From Streptomyces sp. NBC_00286 (GTDB taxonomy: Bacteria > Actinomycetota > Actinomycetes > Streptomycetales > Streptomycetaceae), in NCBI RefSeq assembly GCF_036173125.1, contig NZ_CP108054.1:4960001-5024000 (forward strand): a stretch of 64,000 bases of DNA, written 5' to 3'. Both the position numbers and the translations under genes were made by a program. This document shows positions 32,644 to 40,864 of the stretch, piece by piece; position 1 is the first letter of the stretch, and the number at the start of each line of letters is the position of its first letter. The notes under the pieces are model-generated. The model ran no database searches. It was not told the DNA's origin and saw only the letters and a list, made by a program, of their open reading frames with translations.

Positions 32644-33255
32644 ATGAAACTGGTACTGCAGGAGTTTCTGTCGCTGGACGGTGTCTCCCAGGGGCCGGGC
32701 GCCCCGGACGAGGACACGAGTGACGGATTCACGCGGGGCGGATGGTTCGTACCGCATCTGGACGAGACGTTCGAGCGGTTGGCCGGTACGTGGATCGAGC
32801 AGGCGGACGCGTTTCTGTTCGGCCGCCGTACGTATCTGAACTTCGCGCGGGACTGGCCGAAGATGACCGAGCACCCGGCCGCCGCCATCCTGAACGGCCG
32901 GCCGAAATACGTGGCCTCCCACACCCTCACCCGAGCCGACTGGAACCCCACCACGATCCTCTCCGGCGACGTCTCCGCCCAGGTCGCCGAACTGAAACGC
33001 CAACCCGGCCGCGACCTCCAGATCCACGGCAGCGCCCGCCTCGGCCAGTCACTCCTGGCCGCCGGCCTGATCGACGAACTCCGCCTCGCGATCGCCCCCG
33101 TCGTCGTGGGCACCGGCCGCCGCCTGTTCCCGGACGGCGGCGCCCCGGCAGGCTTCCGCCTGGTGAGCAACGAGACGACACCGGGCGGCCTGACGATCCT
33201 GGTCCTGGAAGCGACGGGGCTTCCGGAGTACGGAACGTACGGGGCTGAGGGGTAG
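32644..33255 (+). CDS. RibD C-terminal/dihydrofolate-reductase-like protein
   Basis: The ATG at 32644, with GGGAG upstream, gives 203 residues. The RibD_C pattern is present: MKLVLQEFLSLDGVSQGPGA at the start, FLFGRRTYLNFARDW near 59-73, and KYVASHTLTRADWNPTTILS near 87-106. DLQIHGSARLGQSLLAAGLI and ELRLAIAPVVVGTGRRLFPD follow. Such proteins bind NADPH; the substrate is unknown. Standing alone outside riboflavin genes is common for this group in actinomycetes. Confidence 0.9.
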   Translation: MKLVLQEFLSLDGVSQGPGAPDEDTSDGFTRGGWFVPHLDETFERLAGTWIEQADAFLFGRRTYLNFARDWPKMTEHPAAAILNGRPKYVASHTLTRADWNPTTILSGDVSAQVAELKRQPGRDLQIHGSARLGQSLLAAGLIDELRLAIAPVVVGTGRRLFPDGGAPAGFRLVSNETTPGGLTILVLEATGLPEYGTYGAEG

Positions 33256-33287
33256 GGGGGTAGGGGGGTGCGGGGGCTGTTGCGAGA

Positions 33288-33321
33288 AAATGTGACACTC
33301 GGTGGGTCGAGTGTCACATTT
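33288..33321. terminator. Bidirectional terminator, perfect 14-bp stem
   Basis: AAATGTGACACTCG and CGAGTGTCACATTT pair perfectly around a six-base loop. The element lies between convergent genes (RibD-like and DUF397), with A-runs on one side and T-runs on the other. It can stop transcription from both directions. Confidence 0.85.
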
Positions 33322-33343
33322 CCGTGACTACGTGCCTGGGGGG

Positions 33344-33532
33344 CTAGAGGGAGGTGACGAAGGCGGCGAAGGCGTCCGGGGTGACGGTGAAGGCGCCGGC
33401 TTCGGGGTTCTTGGAGTCGCGGACGGCGATGTGGGGGGTGAGGTCGGCGACCTCCACGCATTCGCCACCGGTGTTGCCGCTGTAACTCGACTTACGCCAC
33501 CGCGTGTTGGTCACGCCCTCGCTGGTCTCCAT
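33344..33532 (-). CDS. DUF397 protein
   Basis: The 62-residue product shows the whole DUF397 pattern: TRWRKSSYSGNTGGECVEVA, then HIAVRDSKNPEAGAFTVTPD and AFAAFVTSL. In Streptomyces these small proteins are encoded next to XRE-DUF5753 regulators such as WhiJ and probably modulate them. Its start overlaps the end of the regulator gene by 41 bases, so the two are co-translated. Confidence 0.95.
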   Translation of the reverse strand: METSEGVTNTRWRKSSYSGNTGGECVEVADLTPHIAVRDSKNPEAGAFTVTPDAFAAFVTSL

Positions 33533-34340
33533 AGCGTTCCTCCATTACGCGGGTGATCAGTGCCGCCGAGTTCTCCACGGAGAGGGCGGCACCCTGCAGG
33601 TGAGCGTAACGGGGTGCGGCTTCCCGGACAGTCTCCGGGTTGGCAGTCATGTGCCCCGAGATCAGGTCTTCCGTGTAGATGATGTCCGGGTCATCCTCGA
33701 AGCGCATGCTCGTGAACGATCCGATGAGGCTTGCGTGTTCACCAGCCTCGTACGGCAGCACCTGGATTCGCACCCACCGGCGGTCGATGCAGCCCAACAA
33801 GTGGGCGAGTTGGTTGCGCATGACCGTCCGGCCACCGATCGGCCGGTGCAGTGCGGCCTCGTCCAGTACGACCCAAGTCAGCGGCGGGTGCTCCCGGGAC
33901 AGGGTGCGCTGGCGTTCCATGCGGGCCGCCACCAGCTCCTCGAGCTTGCTCGGCATGCCCGTTGCCAGCACCGCGCGGGCGTACTCCTCCGTTTGCAGGA
34001 GCCCGTACACCAACTGCGCCTGGTACGTGCAGATGTAGGAGGCCCGCGCCTCCATGTCGGCGAACGGCTGGAACCAACTCGGCAGTTGCGACCGCAGCAC
34101 CAGCCCAACCAACCGCGAGAAGGCGCCCTCCGTCTCGAGGGCCACGTCCACCCGTTCGCTGAACTCCCGCGTCGGGACCTTGTGCGCCGTTTCGATCTGC
34201 CCGATCAGGGACCCGGTGCAGAACACGGCGGCGCCCAACTGCTTCTGGCTGAGCCCGGCGGCCTCGCGGTAGCGGCGGAGTTCCGCGCCGTAGTAGTCCA
34301 GCGGGCTCGCGCTGGGGTCGAGGTGGCGGATATTCACCAT
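33492..34340 (-). CDS. XRE-family regulator with DUF5753 domain (WhiJ-like)
   Basis: From the ATG at 34340 the product is 282 residues. An HTH covers about 15-75 (YYGAELRRYREAAGLSQKQL, FCTGSLIGQIETAHKVPTRE). The DUF5753 domain covers about 95-265 (LPSWFQPFADMEARASYICT, YQAQLVYGLLQTEEYARAVL, RPIGGRTVMRNQLAHLLGCI, VRIQVLPYEAGEHASLIGSF). It pairs with the overlapping DUF397 gene, and in intact loci also with a divergent RsbW-like ATPase. Here that ATPase (34440-34861) is broken. Confidence 0.95.
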   Translation of the reverse strand: MVNIRHLDPSASPLDYYGAELRRYREAAGLSQKQLGAAVFCTGSLIGQIETAHKVPTREFSERVDVALETEGAFSRLVGLVLRSQLPSWFQPFADMEARASYICTYQAQLVYGLLQTEEYARAVLATGMPSKLEELVAARMERQRTLSREHPPLTWVVLDEAALHRPIGGRTVMRNQLAHLLGCIDRRWVRIQVLPYEAGEHASLIGSFTSMRFEDDPDIIYTEDLISGHMTANPETVREAAPRYAHLQGAALSVENSAALITRVMEERYGDQRGRDQHAVA

Positions 34341-34439
34341 GTGGCGCCAACTCTCAAGTGCACACGGCACATCGTTTCGTTCCGGGTGTAGCCGAGCGTA
34401 ATCGGATCACTCCACTCTGGTGACGTTAATCACGCAACT

Positions 34440-34861
34440 GACCTTCAAGAGGCGGGTCTTGGCGCCAGGTATGGCGGCAACTTCACCGTCGGTGACCACT
34501 CGGCCCGGCACCTGCGCCGCATCCTCCGGGCGTATCTCATGGCATGGGAGATGCCCGAACTGATCGACGCGGCGGGCCTCGCGCTCACGGAACTGATCGC
34601 GAACGTCGTACGGCACGTACCGGGGCGGCGCTGCTCGCTGCTGATGCTGCGGACACCCGAGGGGCTGCGGGTCGAGGTGACGGACACGTGCCCTCCGCCA
34701 GTTCGTCGTCCACAGCTGTGGACGACGAACTGGCGGAGGGCGGCCGGGGCCTGCTGATCACCGAGGCGGTCACGGACCGCTGGGGCTGGCTGCCGCTGAC
34801 GGGCGGCGGCCGTACCGGGAAGACCGTGTGGTTCGAGTGCGACGCCAAGGCGAACGCCTGA
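34440..34861 (+). pseudogene. RsbW-like ATP-binding protein, frameshifted at a perfect palindrome
   Basis: The text is that of an anti-sigma-type HATPase: FTVGDHSARHLRRILRAYLM, LIDAAGLALTELIANVVRHV (N-box region) and LRVEVTDTCPP. It then continues in another frame as VDDELAEGGRGLLITEAVTD and RTGKTVWFECDAKANA. The frame change coincides with a 52-bp perfect palindrome (34690-34741). No good start codon exists in the first frame upstream of an internal ATG at 34539, so the 5' end may also be damaged. The intact relative would be about 140 residues and would complete the WhiJ-like trio. Confidence 0.8.
34690..34741. repeat. Perfect 52-bp palindrome inside the broken ATPase gene
   Basis: Arms of 26 bases with no loop. 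Each arm runs from GCCCTCCGCCAGTTCG to TCGTCCACAG at the centre, where CAG meets CTG. The right arm encodes the normal protein text (VDDELAEGG), so the left arm is the inverted extra copy. Confidence 0.95.
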
Positions 34862-34904
34862 CCGGCACGGTGGGGGCCGTGAACCGGTGGGCGACTGCAA
34901 GCGC

Positions 34905-34985
34905 GCCCGTCAGGAGCGCGGGGCTGTGTCAATTGGCGGCTCCGCCGCGTGGGCGGGACCAGCCACAACGAACCCGCAGCCGAGG
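34905..34985 (+). repeat. Intergenic hairpin repeat, copy E (no insert)
   Basis: GAGCGCGGGGCTGTGTCAAT, GGCTCCGCCGCGTGGGCGGG and ACCAGCCACAACG with an ACCCGCAGCCG tail. The reading frame of the next gene stays open through it, which tempts gene callers to start too early. Confidence 0.85.
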
Positions 34986-35063
34986 TATGACCTCTTAATG
35001 CGGGCCTGGGGCGCAGCCCCAGAAAACCTGCCCCGCCCCGGGGGGACCCGTACGCTGCCATTC

Positions 35064-36308
35064 GTGACCTCTGCCGCCGCCCGTACCGCGCTGGACCTCA
35101 CCGCCGACCTCCCGCTCCCGGCGCTAGAGGACTTCTACCGTGACCTGCACCGCCATCCGGAGCTGTCGCTCGCCGAGCACCGCACGGCGGGGCGGCTCGC
35201 GGAGCGGCTGCGGGCGGCGGGGTACGAGACGGTCGAGGGCGTCGGCGGTACGGGTGTGGTGGGGCTGCTGCGCAACGGCGACGGCCCGACCGTACTGCTG
35301 CGCGGCGACATGGACGCGCTGCCGGTCGCCGAGGAGACCGGGCTGCCGTACGCCTCCGAGGCTCCCGGCGTCATGCACGCCTGCGGACACGATCTGCACG
35401 TCACCTGGCTGGCGGGCGCCGCGTCCGCGCTGGCGGACGGGCGGGACACCTGGTCCGGCACGCTGCTCGTGGTGGGCCAGCCCGCCGAGGAGACGGGCGA
35501 GGGGGCGGCGGCGATGGTCGGGGACGGGTTGTACGAACGTTTCCCGCGCCCCGACGTCCTGCTCGCGCAGCACGCGACGCCCGGGCCTGCCGGGCTGTAC
35601 GCGCACTCGCCCGGCCTGATCATGTCCGCCGCGACGGACGTCGACATCGTGGTGCACGGGGTGGGCGGCCACGGGTCCCGGCCGGAGGCGACGGTCGATC
35701 CGGTGGTGACGGCCGCGTACATCGTGACGCGCCTCCAGACCGTCGTATCAAGGGAGTTGGCGGCCCGGGAGTCCGCCGTCCTGACGGTGGGCAAGATCGA
35801 GGCCGGCACCCGGCACAACATCATCCCGTCCGAGGCGCACATCGCCCTCAACCTCCGTACGCAGTCCGCCGCCGTACGCGACCAGATGCTCGCCGCGATC
35901 CGCCGCGTCGCGGCGGGCGAATGCGCGGCAGCGGGCTGCCCGACCGAACCCACGATCACGATCGGCAGCAGCTTCCCGGTCACCGTGAACGACCTGGAAA
36001 CCGACCGCCGCGTAGCCGCCGTCCACGGCGAGGTCTTCGGCCCGGACACGATCCTCGACTTCGGCCCCGTCATGGGCAGCGAGGACTTCCCCGTCCTCGC
36101 CGACGGCAACCTCCCCTACGCGTACTGGTTCGTGACCAGCACCCCCACCGACGTCTGGAACGAGGCATCCAAGGCCGGCGACCTACTGCAACAACTCGCA
36201 GAGGTCCCCAGCAACCACAGCCCCCACTTCGCCCCAGACCTGACGACGGTGGGTCCGGGCGTACGGACGCTGGTCTCGGGGGCACTGGAGATGCTGGCGG
36301 ACCGGTGA
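35064..36308 (+). CDS. M20-family amidohydrolase/carboxypeptidase
   Basis: The GTG at 35064 gives 414 residues. The family blocks are LEDFYRDLHRHPELSLAEHR (start), VLLRGDMDALPVAEETGLPY, MHACGHDLHVTWLAGAA (metal site), GQPAEETGEGAAAMV (catalytic Glu region), VHGVGGHGSRPEATVDPVV (dimerisation domain) and MGSEDFPV near the end. These enzymes cleave N-acyl amino acids or similar amides with two metal ions, in the cytoplasm. A longer frame starting at 34887 exists only because the intergenic repeat upstream lacks stops. Confidence 0.92.
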   Translation: MTSAAARTALDLTADLPLPALEDFYRDLHRHPELSLAEHRTAGRLAERLRAAGYETVEGVGGTGVVGLLRNGDGPTVLLRGDMDALPVAEETGLPYASEAPGVMHACGHDLHVTWLAGAASALADGRDTWSGTLLVVGQPAEETGEGAAAMVGDGLYERFPRPDVLLAQHATPGPAGLYAHSPGLIMSAATDVDIVVHGVGGHGSRPEATVDPVVTAAYIVTRLQTVVSRELAARESAVLTVGKIEAGTRHNIIPSEAHIALNLRTQSAAVRDQMLAAIRRVAAGECAAAGCPTEPTITIGSSFPVTVNDLETDRRVAAVHGEVFGPDTILDFGPVMGSEDFPVLADGNLPYAYWFVTSTPTDVWNEASKAGDLLQQLAEVPSNHSPHFAPDLTTVGPGVRTLVSGALEMLADR

Positions 36309-36423
36309 TTCGACCAGCTTTCCCTGGGATCGCTTCCGTCGTTGCCACAGACCCGGTGATGAGTTTTCGCGCCCGCGCCCGTCACACGTACGACGGGACA
36401 CGACGAGGCGGAAGGATGACGTG

Positions 36424-37422
36424 ATGAGTGCGGACACGTGGGTGGAGGAGCTGGGCGGGAGCGGGCTGGGGGAGGTCGATGAGGCGGCGTTCTCGGGGCT
36501 GGCGGAGCGGCATCGGCGGGAGCTGCATGTGCACTGCTACCGGATGCTCGGGTCGTTCGACGACGCCGAGGACACCGTGCAGGAGACGTTCCTGCGTGCC
36601 TGGCGGCGGCGGGAGACCTTCGAGGGGCGGTCGACGTTCCGGGCCTGGCTGTACCGGATCGCCACCAACGCCTGCCTGGACCTGATCGCCAAGGGCCGCC
36701 CGGAGCCCGCGACCGGCGGCGAGGTGCTGTGGCTGCAGCCCTACCCGGACCGGCTGCTCGACGAGCTGCCCGCGGGCGACGCGGACGAGCCGGAGAGCGT
36801 CGCCGTCGCGCGGGAGACGATCGAGCTGGCGTACCTGGTCGCGGTCCAGCACCTCGCGCCGCGCCCGCGGGCCGTGCTCATCCTGCGGGACGTGCTCGGC
36901 TGGCGGGCGAAGGACGTCGCGGAAGCCCTCGGGGTCTCCGTCAACTCCGTGAACAGCGCGCTGCAGCGGGCCCGCGCCGGCCTGCGGGAGCACCTGCCCG
37001 CCGACCGGCAGGACTGGACCGGCGGCGAGGAGGACGCCGGGACGCGCGAGCTGGTACGCCGCTACACCGACGCCAGCGTGGCCACGGACATCCCGGCGCT
37101 CACCGCGATGCTGCGGGACGACGTCCGCTGCTCGATGCCGCCCACGCCGGGCCTGCACGTCGGCCGCGACGCGGTGGTGAACGACTGGGTCGAGGGCGGC
37201 TTCGAGGGCATGAAGGGCCTGCGCGCCGTCCTCACCTCCGTGAACCGGCAGCCCGCCGCCGCCTTCTACCTCTGGCAGAAGCAGGAGGGCGCGTACCTGC
37301 CGCTGACGATCGACGTCCTGCGCGTCACCGGCGGGGCGATCACAGAGATCGTCACGTTCCATGACGACCAGTTCCCGCGCCTCGGGCTGCCGGAGCGCCT
37401 GCCGGCGGACGGCACGGAGTAG
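36424..37422 (+). CDS. ECF sigma factor with C-terminal NTF2-like (SnoaL) domain
   Basis: From the ATG at 36424 the product is 332 residues. Region 2 reads ELHVHCYRMLGSFDDAEDTV, QETFLRAWRR, FRAWLYRIATNACLDLI. Region 4 reads LAPRPRAVLILRDVLGWRAK, DVAEALGVSVNSVNSALQRA. From about 205 a SnoaL/NTF2-like domain follows (LVRRYTDASVATDIPALTAM, LHVGRDAVVNDWV). In this sigma group the extra domain regulates activity in place of a separate anti-sigma factor, and none is encoded nearby. It resembles actinobacterial SigG/SigX5-type proteins. Confidence 0.92.
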   Translation: MSADTWVEELGGSGLGEVDEAAFSGLAERHRRELHVHCYRMLGSFDDAEDTVQETFLRAWRRRETFEGRSTFRAWLYRIATNACLDLIAKGRPEPATGGEVLWLQPYPDRLLDELPAGDADEPESVAVARETIELAYLVAVQHLAPRPRAVLILRDVLGWRAKDVAEALGVSVNSVNSALQRARAGLREHLPADRQDWTGGEEDAGTRELVRRYTDASVATDIPALTAMLRDDVRCSMPPTPGLHVGRDAVVNDWVEGGFEGMKGLRAVLTSVNRQPAAAFYLWQKQEGAYLPLTIDVLRVTGGAITEIVTFHDDQFPRLGLPERLPADGTE

Positions 37423-37599
37423 TCCCGGTAGTCCAGGCGCGGACGCTCGCGCTGTGCGGGGGGGCGAGCCCGGGCCGGTCCTCGGACTCGGCGCCGGGTA
37501 CTGGTTCCGCGGCACGGGCGTCCGCGCCCTGCGGAACCCCGGCCGCCGCAGGGCGAGCGTGCGCATCGTCACCCCAACAGCCAGGACGGTCACGTCCCG

Positions 37600-39525
37600 C
37601 TAGTCGGCGATGTCGACCCCGTATCCGCGTGCCAGGGCGCCGAGCCCGTGGTCATAGCCCTGGCCGACGGCGCGCAGCCGCCAGAGCGGGCCCCTGCGGT
37701 AGATCTCCGCGAGCAGCATGGTGCGTTCGGTTGTCGCGGCGTCCAGGGTGGCCCGGGCGAGTGGTGCCCCGCTGCTGCCTAGGGCCGCACCGATCTGGAT
37801 CGCGCCGACCGTACCGAAGGTGGCGGCGCTGTCGATGGCCGCGGCGACGACGACCTTGCGGGTCGCGGGCGGCATGGACGCCAGGTCGAGGGCGATGGTC
37901 TGTTCGGCCGGGCCGCCGGTGAGGAGCCGTACTGTGCCGGAGGGGCTCTCGGGAGCGCCGTAGAAGATGAAGTCCTCGTCGAAGGTGACCTGTTCGTCCT
38001 CGTCGAGGATGAAGGCGACGACGTCGATCTCGCAGTCGGCCTGCGGGGCCCAGCTCGCGGTGACGTAGCACTCGGGCGCGGGTGCGCCGTTCTGGATGGG
38101 CAGGTCGATGACGCCGCCCCTCGGCACGACCTGTGGTTCCTGCGCCCGGACGGCCGCCGTGCCCTGGTCGGCCACTGTCGGTGCGGTGAGCCAGTGTGCG
38201 TCGTGTACGGGGAGCTCAAGGGCGGTGATGCGGTTCATGCGGCGGTCCTTGGGGCCGCCGACGAGAAGGACGACATCGGTGACGCTCGCCGACAGGTTGA
38301 TGGCCGCGGATCCGCCCAGTTCGACGACGCGGGTACGGGCCGCGACGGCGTCGGTATGGACACCGCCGACGACGAGGACCCGGCGGCCCTTCAGCGGCTC
38401 ATCCGACGTACTCACCGGGCTCGCGGGCGGGCGGGGAGCGGGAACGGACCCGCTGGGTGAGAGCACCGGGAGGACAGGCTCGACCGGTGTGGATGTGGCA
38501 GAGCCCGTGGGGGATACGGGCGCGTCGGCCGGGGCTTGTGGCGTCACCGGCTCCGTCACCGGTGCGAGCACTGCAGCGGCTGTGGCTGTGGCAGCCGTCG
38601 CCTCATGCGCTGTCCCGGTTCGTACGTCGGTCAGCAGGCGCAGGAAGGTGGGCTCATCGATGACCGGTACGCCGTCGGCGATCGCGCGTCGGGCCTTTGC
38701 CGAATCGGACGTCGGGGCGTTGGTGACCAGTGCGCTGGTGTGCCGGCTGACGGACTGCATCATGTTCAGCCCGGCGGAGACAGCCCGACCGACCAACTCC
38801 GCCCGGGCGAGGGCGGTCTCCCCGGTGATCGCGATCTTCATCCCCTGCTGGAGAGGTCCGCCGGGAACGAGCCGTCCCGGGTTCCGGTACGCGCAGGGCG
38901 TCTTGGGCGGCTGCGGCGTGAACGTGGATTCTGCCCGCGGCGGGCAGCTCACCAGCGGCAACGGCAGATCGAGCCGTGCCGCCTCGCGCAGAGTCGCCCG
39001 CAGGATTCCCGCCAGCACGCGGGTGTCGTCGAGTGCGTCGTGCGCCCGCAGCTGCGGTACGCCGTAGTGAGCGGCGAGGGTGCCCAGTTTCATGTCCGCC
39101 GTCGGCGGATCCACCTGGCGATTGAGGGCCAGGGTGCACAACCGCCGTGACACCGGCAGCCACATCCGGGCACGGGCGAACTCGTAGGCCAGGAAGTCGT
39201 AGTCGAACTGGGCGTTGTGGGCGACCAGGACCCGGTCCTGGAGCATCGCGCCGATTCGCCCGGCGACCTGGTCGAAGGTCGGTGCACCCCGCAGCCGCTC
39301 AGGCGTCAGCCCGTGCACGTCCACCGGTCCCGGGTCGCATCCGGGGTTGAGCAGCGTGGAGAACTCCCCCGTCTGCTCGCCGTCCGGACCGATCGTCACC
39401 ACCGCGACGGACAGCACCCGGTCCCGCCGAGGAGTGAGTCCGGAGGTCTCCACGTCGACCAGGGCCCAGTCGTGGGCGTAGTCGCCCATAGCGCGTGCGT
39501 CGAACGACGCGGAGGCGAGAGTCAT
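37600..39525 (-). CDS. DnaQ-like exonuclease fused to BRCT-like and TerD domains
   Basis: This is a 641-residue multidomain protein. Residues about 15-185 form a DEDD exonuclease: ALVDVETSGLTPRRDRV (Exo I), VLVAHNAQFDYDFLAYEF (Exo II) and RAHDALDDTRVLAGIL (Exo III, DEDDh type). A BRCT-like domain (about 225-300) begins GGPLQQGMKIAITGETA, and a Pro/Thr/Ala linker follows. A second BRCT-like unit covers about 375-450 (KGRRVLVVGGVHTDAVAART). The C-terminal 175 residues are TerD: DCEIDVVAFILDEDEQVTFD, then EDFIFYGAPESP. TerD domains bind calcium and belong to stress systems. The fusion suggests nucleic-acid processing under Ter control. Confidence 0.88.
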   Translation of the reverse strand: MTLASASFDARAMGDYAHDWALVDVETSGLTPRRDRVLSVAVVTIGPDGEQTGEFSTLLNPGCDPGPVDVHGLTPERLRGAPTFDQVAGRIGAMLQDRVLVAHNAQFDYDFLAYEFARARMWLPVSRRLCTLALNRQVDPPTADMKLGTLAAHYGVPQLRAHDALDDTRVLAGILRATLREAARLDLPLPLVSCPPRAESTFTPQPPKTPCAYRNPGRLVPGGPLQQGMKIAITGETALARAELVGRAVSAGLNMMQSVSRHTSALVTNAPTSDSAKARRAIADGVPVIDEPTFLRLLTDVRTGTAHEATAATATAAAVLAPVTEPVTPQAPADAPVSPTGSATSTPVEPVLPVLSPSGSVPAPRPPASPVSTSDEPLKGRRVLVVGGVHTDAVAARTRVVELGGSAAINLSASVTDVVLLVGGPKDRRMNRITALELPVHDAHWLTAPTVADQGTAAVRAQEPQVVPRGGVIDLPIQNGAPAPECYVTASWAPQADCEIDVVAFILDEDEQVTFDEDFIFYGAPESPSGTVRLLTGGPAEQTIALDLASMPPATRKVVVAAAIDSAATFGTVGAIQIGAALGSSGAPLARATLDAATTERTMLLAEIYRRGPLWRLRAVGQGYDHGLGALARGYGVDIAD

Positions 39526-39672
39526 GGCGCCAAGGATGATGGGCTATTCACCACTCCTTCAACCTGTATGCCGTTTTGCCCTGGTCCGGTGCGACGTTGT
39601 GCTTCTTACGGAGCCGTGACGTGTTGGGCGCGGAACCGCCGTTCCGGCGGTTGGCGGGCCTAGCGTTTTCGT

Positions 39673-40677
39673 ATGCGAGTACTGGTCACCGGCGGAGCCG
39701 GGTTCATCGGGTCGGCGATCGTGGCCGCGCTTCGGGCGCGGGGGCATGAGGGGGTGGTGTACGACCTCGTGTCCGGGGGCGATGTGCGGGATCGGGACGC
39801 CGTGGGGCGGTCGCTCGACGGGATCGACGCCGTGTGTCATCAGGCGGCGATGGTGGGGCTGGGGAAGGGGTTCGAGGACGCGGCCGCGTATGTGAGCAGC
39901 AATGATCTCGGTACCGCTGTGCTGTTGTCGGCCATGGCGGACGCGGGGGTGCGGGGGCTGGTGCTCGCGGGGTCGATGGTGGTGTACGGGGAGGGGCGGT
40001 ACGAGTGCGGGCGGCATGGGGTCGTACGGCCCGGTCCGCGGGATGTCGCCGACCTGGACGCCGGACGCTTCGAGCCCAACTGCCCTGTGTGCGGGGATGA
40101 ATTGGCACCTGGGCTGGTGAGTGAGGGCGCCCCCGTCGATCCGCGGAACGTGTACGCCACGACCAAGCTCGCCCAAGAGCATCTGGCCGCCTCCTGGGCT
40201 CGGGCGGTGGACGGGCGGACGGTTTCGCTTCGGTACCACAACGTGTACGGGCCGGGGATGCCGCGGGACACCCCGTACGCCGGGGTCGCCTCCTTCTTCC
40301 GTTCCGCGCTGGCACGCGGGGAATCGCCGCGGGTCTTCGAGGACGGGGGCCAGCGCCGGGACTTCGTACACGTACGCGATGTGGCTGCCGCCAATGTGCT
40401 GGCACTGGAGGCCCTTTCGGACGCGGCCCCGTTCCGCGCGTACAACGTCGGCAGCGGCGATCCACACACGGTCGGCGACCTGGCCGAAACACTGGCCGCC
40501 GCCCACGGCGGACCCGCGCCCGTCGTCACCGGTGAGTACCGGCTAGGCGACGTCCGGCACATCACGGCCGATTCGGCGCGCGTGCGCGGGGAGTTGGGCT
40601 GGAAGCCGGAGGTGGGTTTCGAGGAGGGGGTGCGGGAATTCGCGACGGCGGCGGGGCTGAGGGGGTGCGCCCCGTAA
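39673..40677 (+). CDS. NAD-dependent sugar-nucleotide epimerase/dehydratase
   Basis: This 334-residue extended SDR has VTGGAGFIGSAIVAALRARG at residue 5, catalytic Tyr/Lys in VYATTKLAQEHLA near 160, and KPEVGFEEGVREFATAA at the end. A loop near 135-150 contains FEPNCPVCGDELAPGL, a CxxC pair that may bind a structural metal. A similar insertion is known in some dTDP-rhamnose epimerase-like enzymes. The substrate is not proven. It stands alone, convergent with no operon. Confidence 0.9.
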   Translation: MRVLVTGGAGFIGSAIVAALRARGHEGVVYDLVSGGDVRDRDAVGRSLDGIDAVCHQAAMVGLGKGFEDAAAYVSSNDLGTAVLLSAMADAGVRGLVLAGSMVVYGEGRYECGRHGVVRPGPRDVADLDAGRFEPNCPVCGDELAPGLVSEGAPVDPRNVYATTKLAQEHLAASWARAVDGRTVSLRYHNVYGPGMPRDTPYAGVASFFRSALARGESPRVFEDGGQRRDFVHVRDVAAANVLALEALSDAAPFRAYNVGSGDPHTVGDLAETLAAAHGGPAPVVTGEYRLGDVRHITADSARVRGELGWKPEVGFEEGVREFATAAGLRGCAP

Positions 40678-40765
40678 GAGGCGCCGGGGGGTGCGCCTCG
40701 TAAGAGGCGCCGGGGGGTGCGCCCCGTAAGGGGCGCGGGGAACTGCGCGCCCAGCCACAACGCAC
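40662..40765 (+). repeat. Tandem 26-bp hairpin units leading into short-type intergenic repeat
   Basis: Three units of period 26 (GGTGCGCCCCGTAAGAGGCG type) each form a small hairpin. The last runs into the short-type repeat GGGGCGCGGGGAACTGCGCG, then CCCAGCCACAACGCACC. The first unit overlaps the epimerase stop codon. Together they form a stack of possible terminators. Confidence 0.8.
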
Positions 40766-40864
40766 CGTCAGCCGAGATACAACGCCCAAGGGGGGCCTGG
40801 GGGCGCAGCCCCCAGTTTCGGGAAGGGGCGGGGCTGGGGAAAGAAACCCCGCCCCCGGCGAAGC

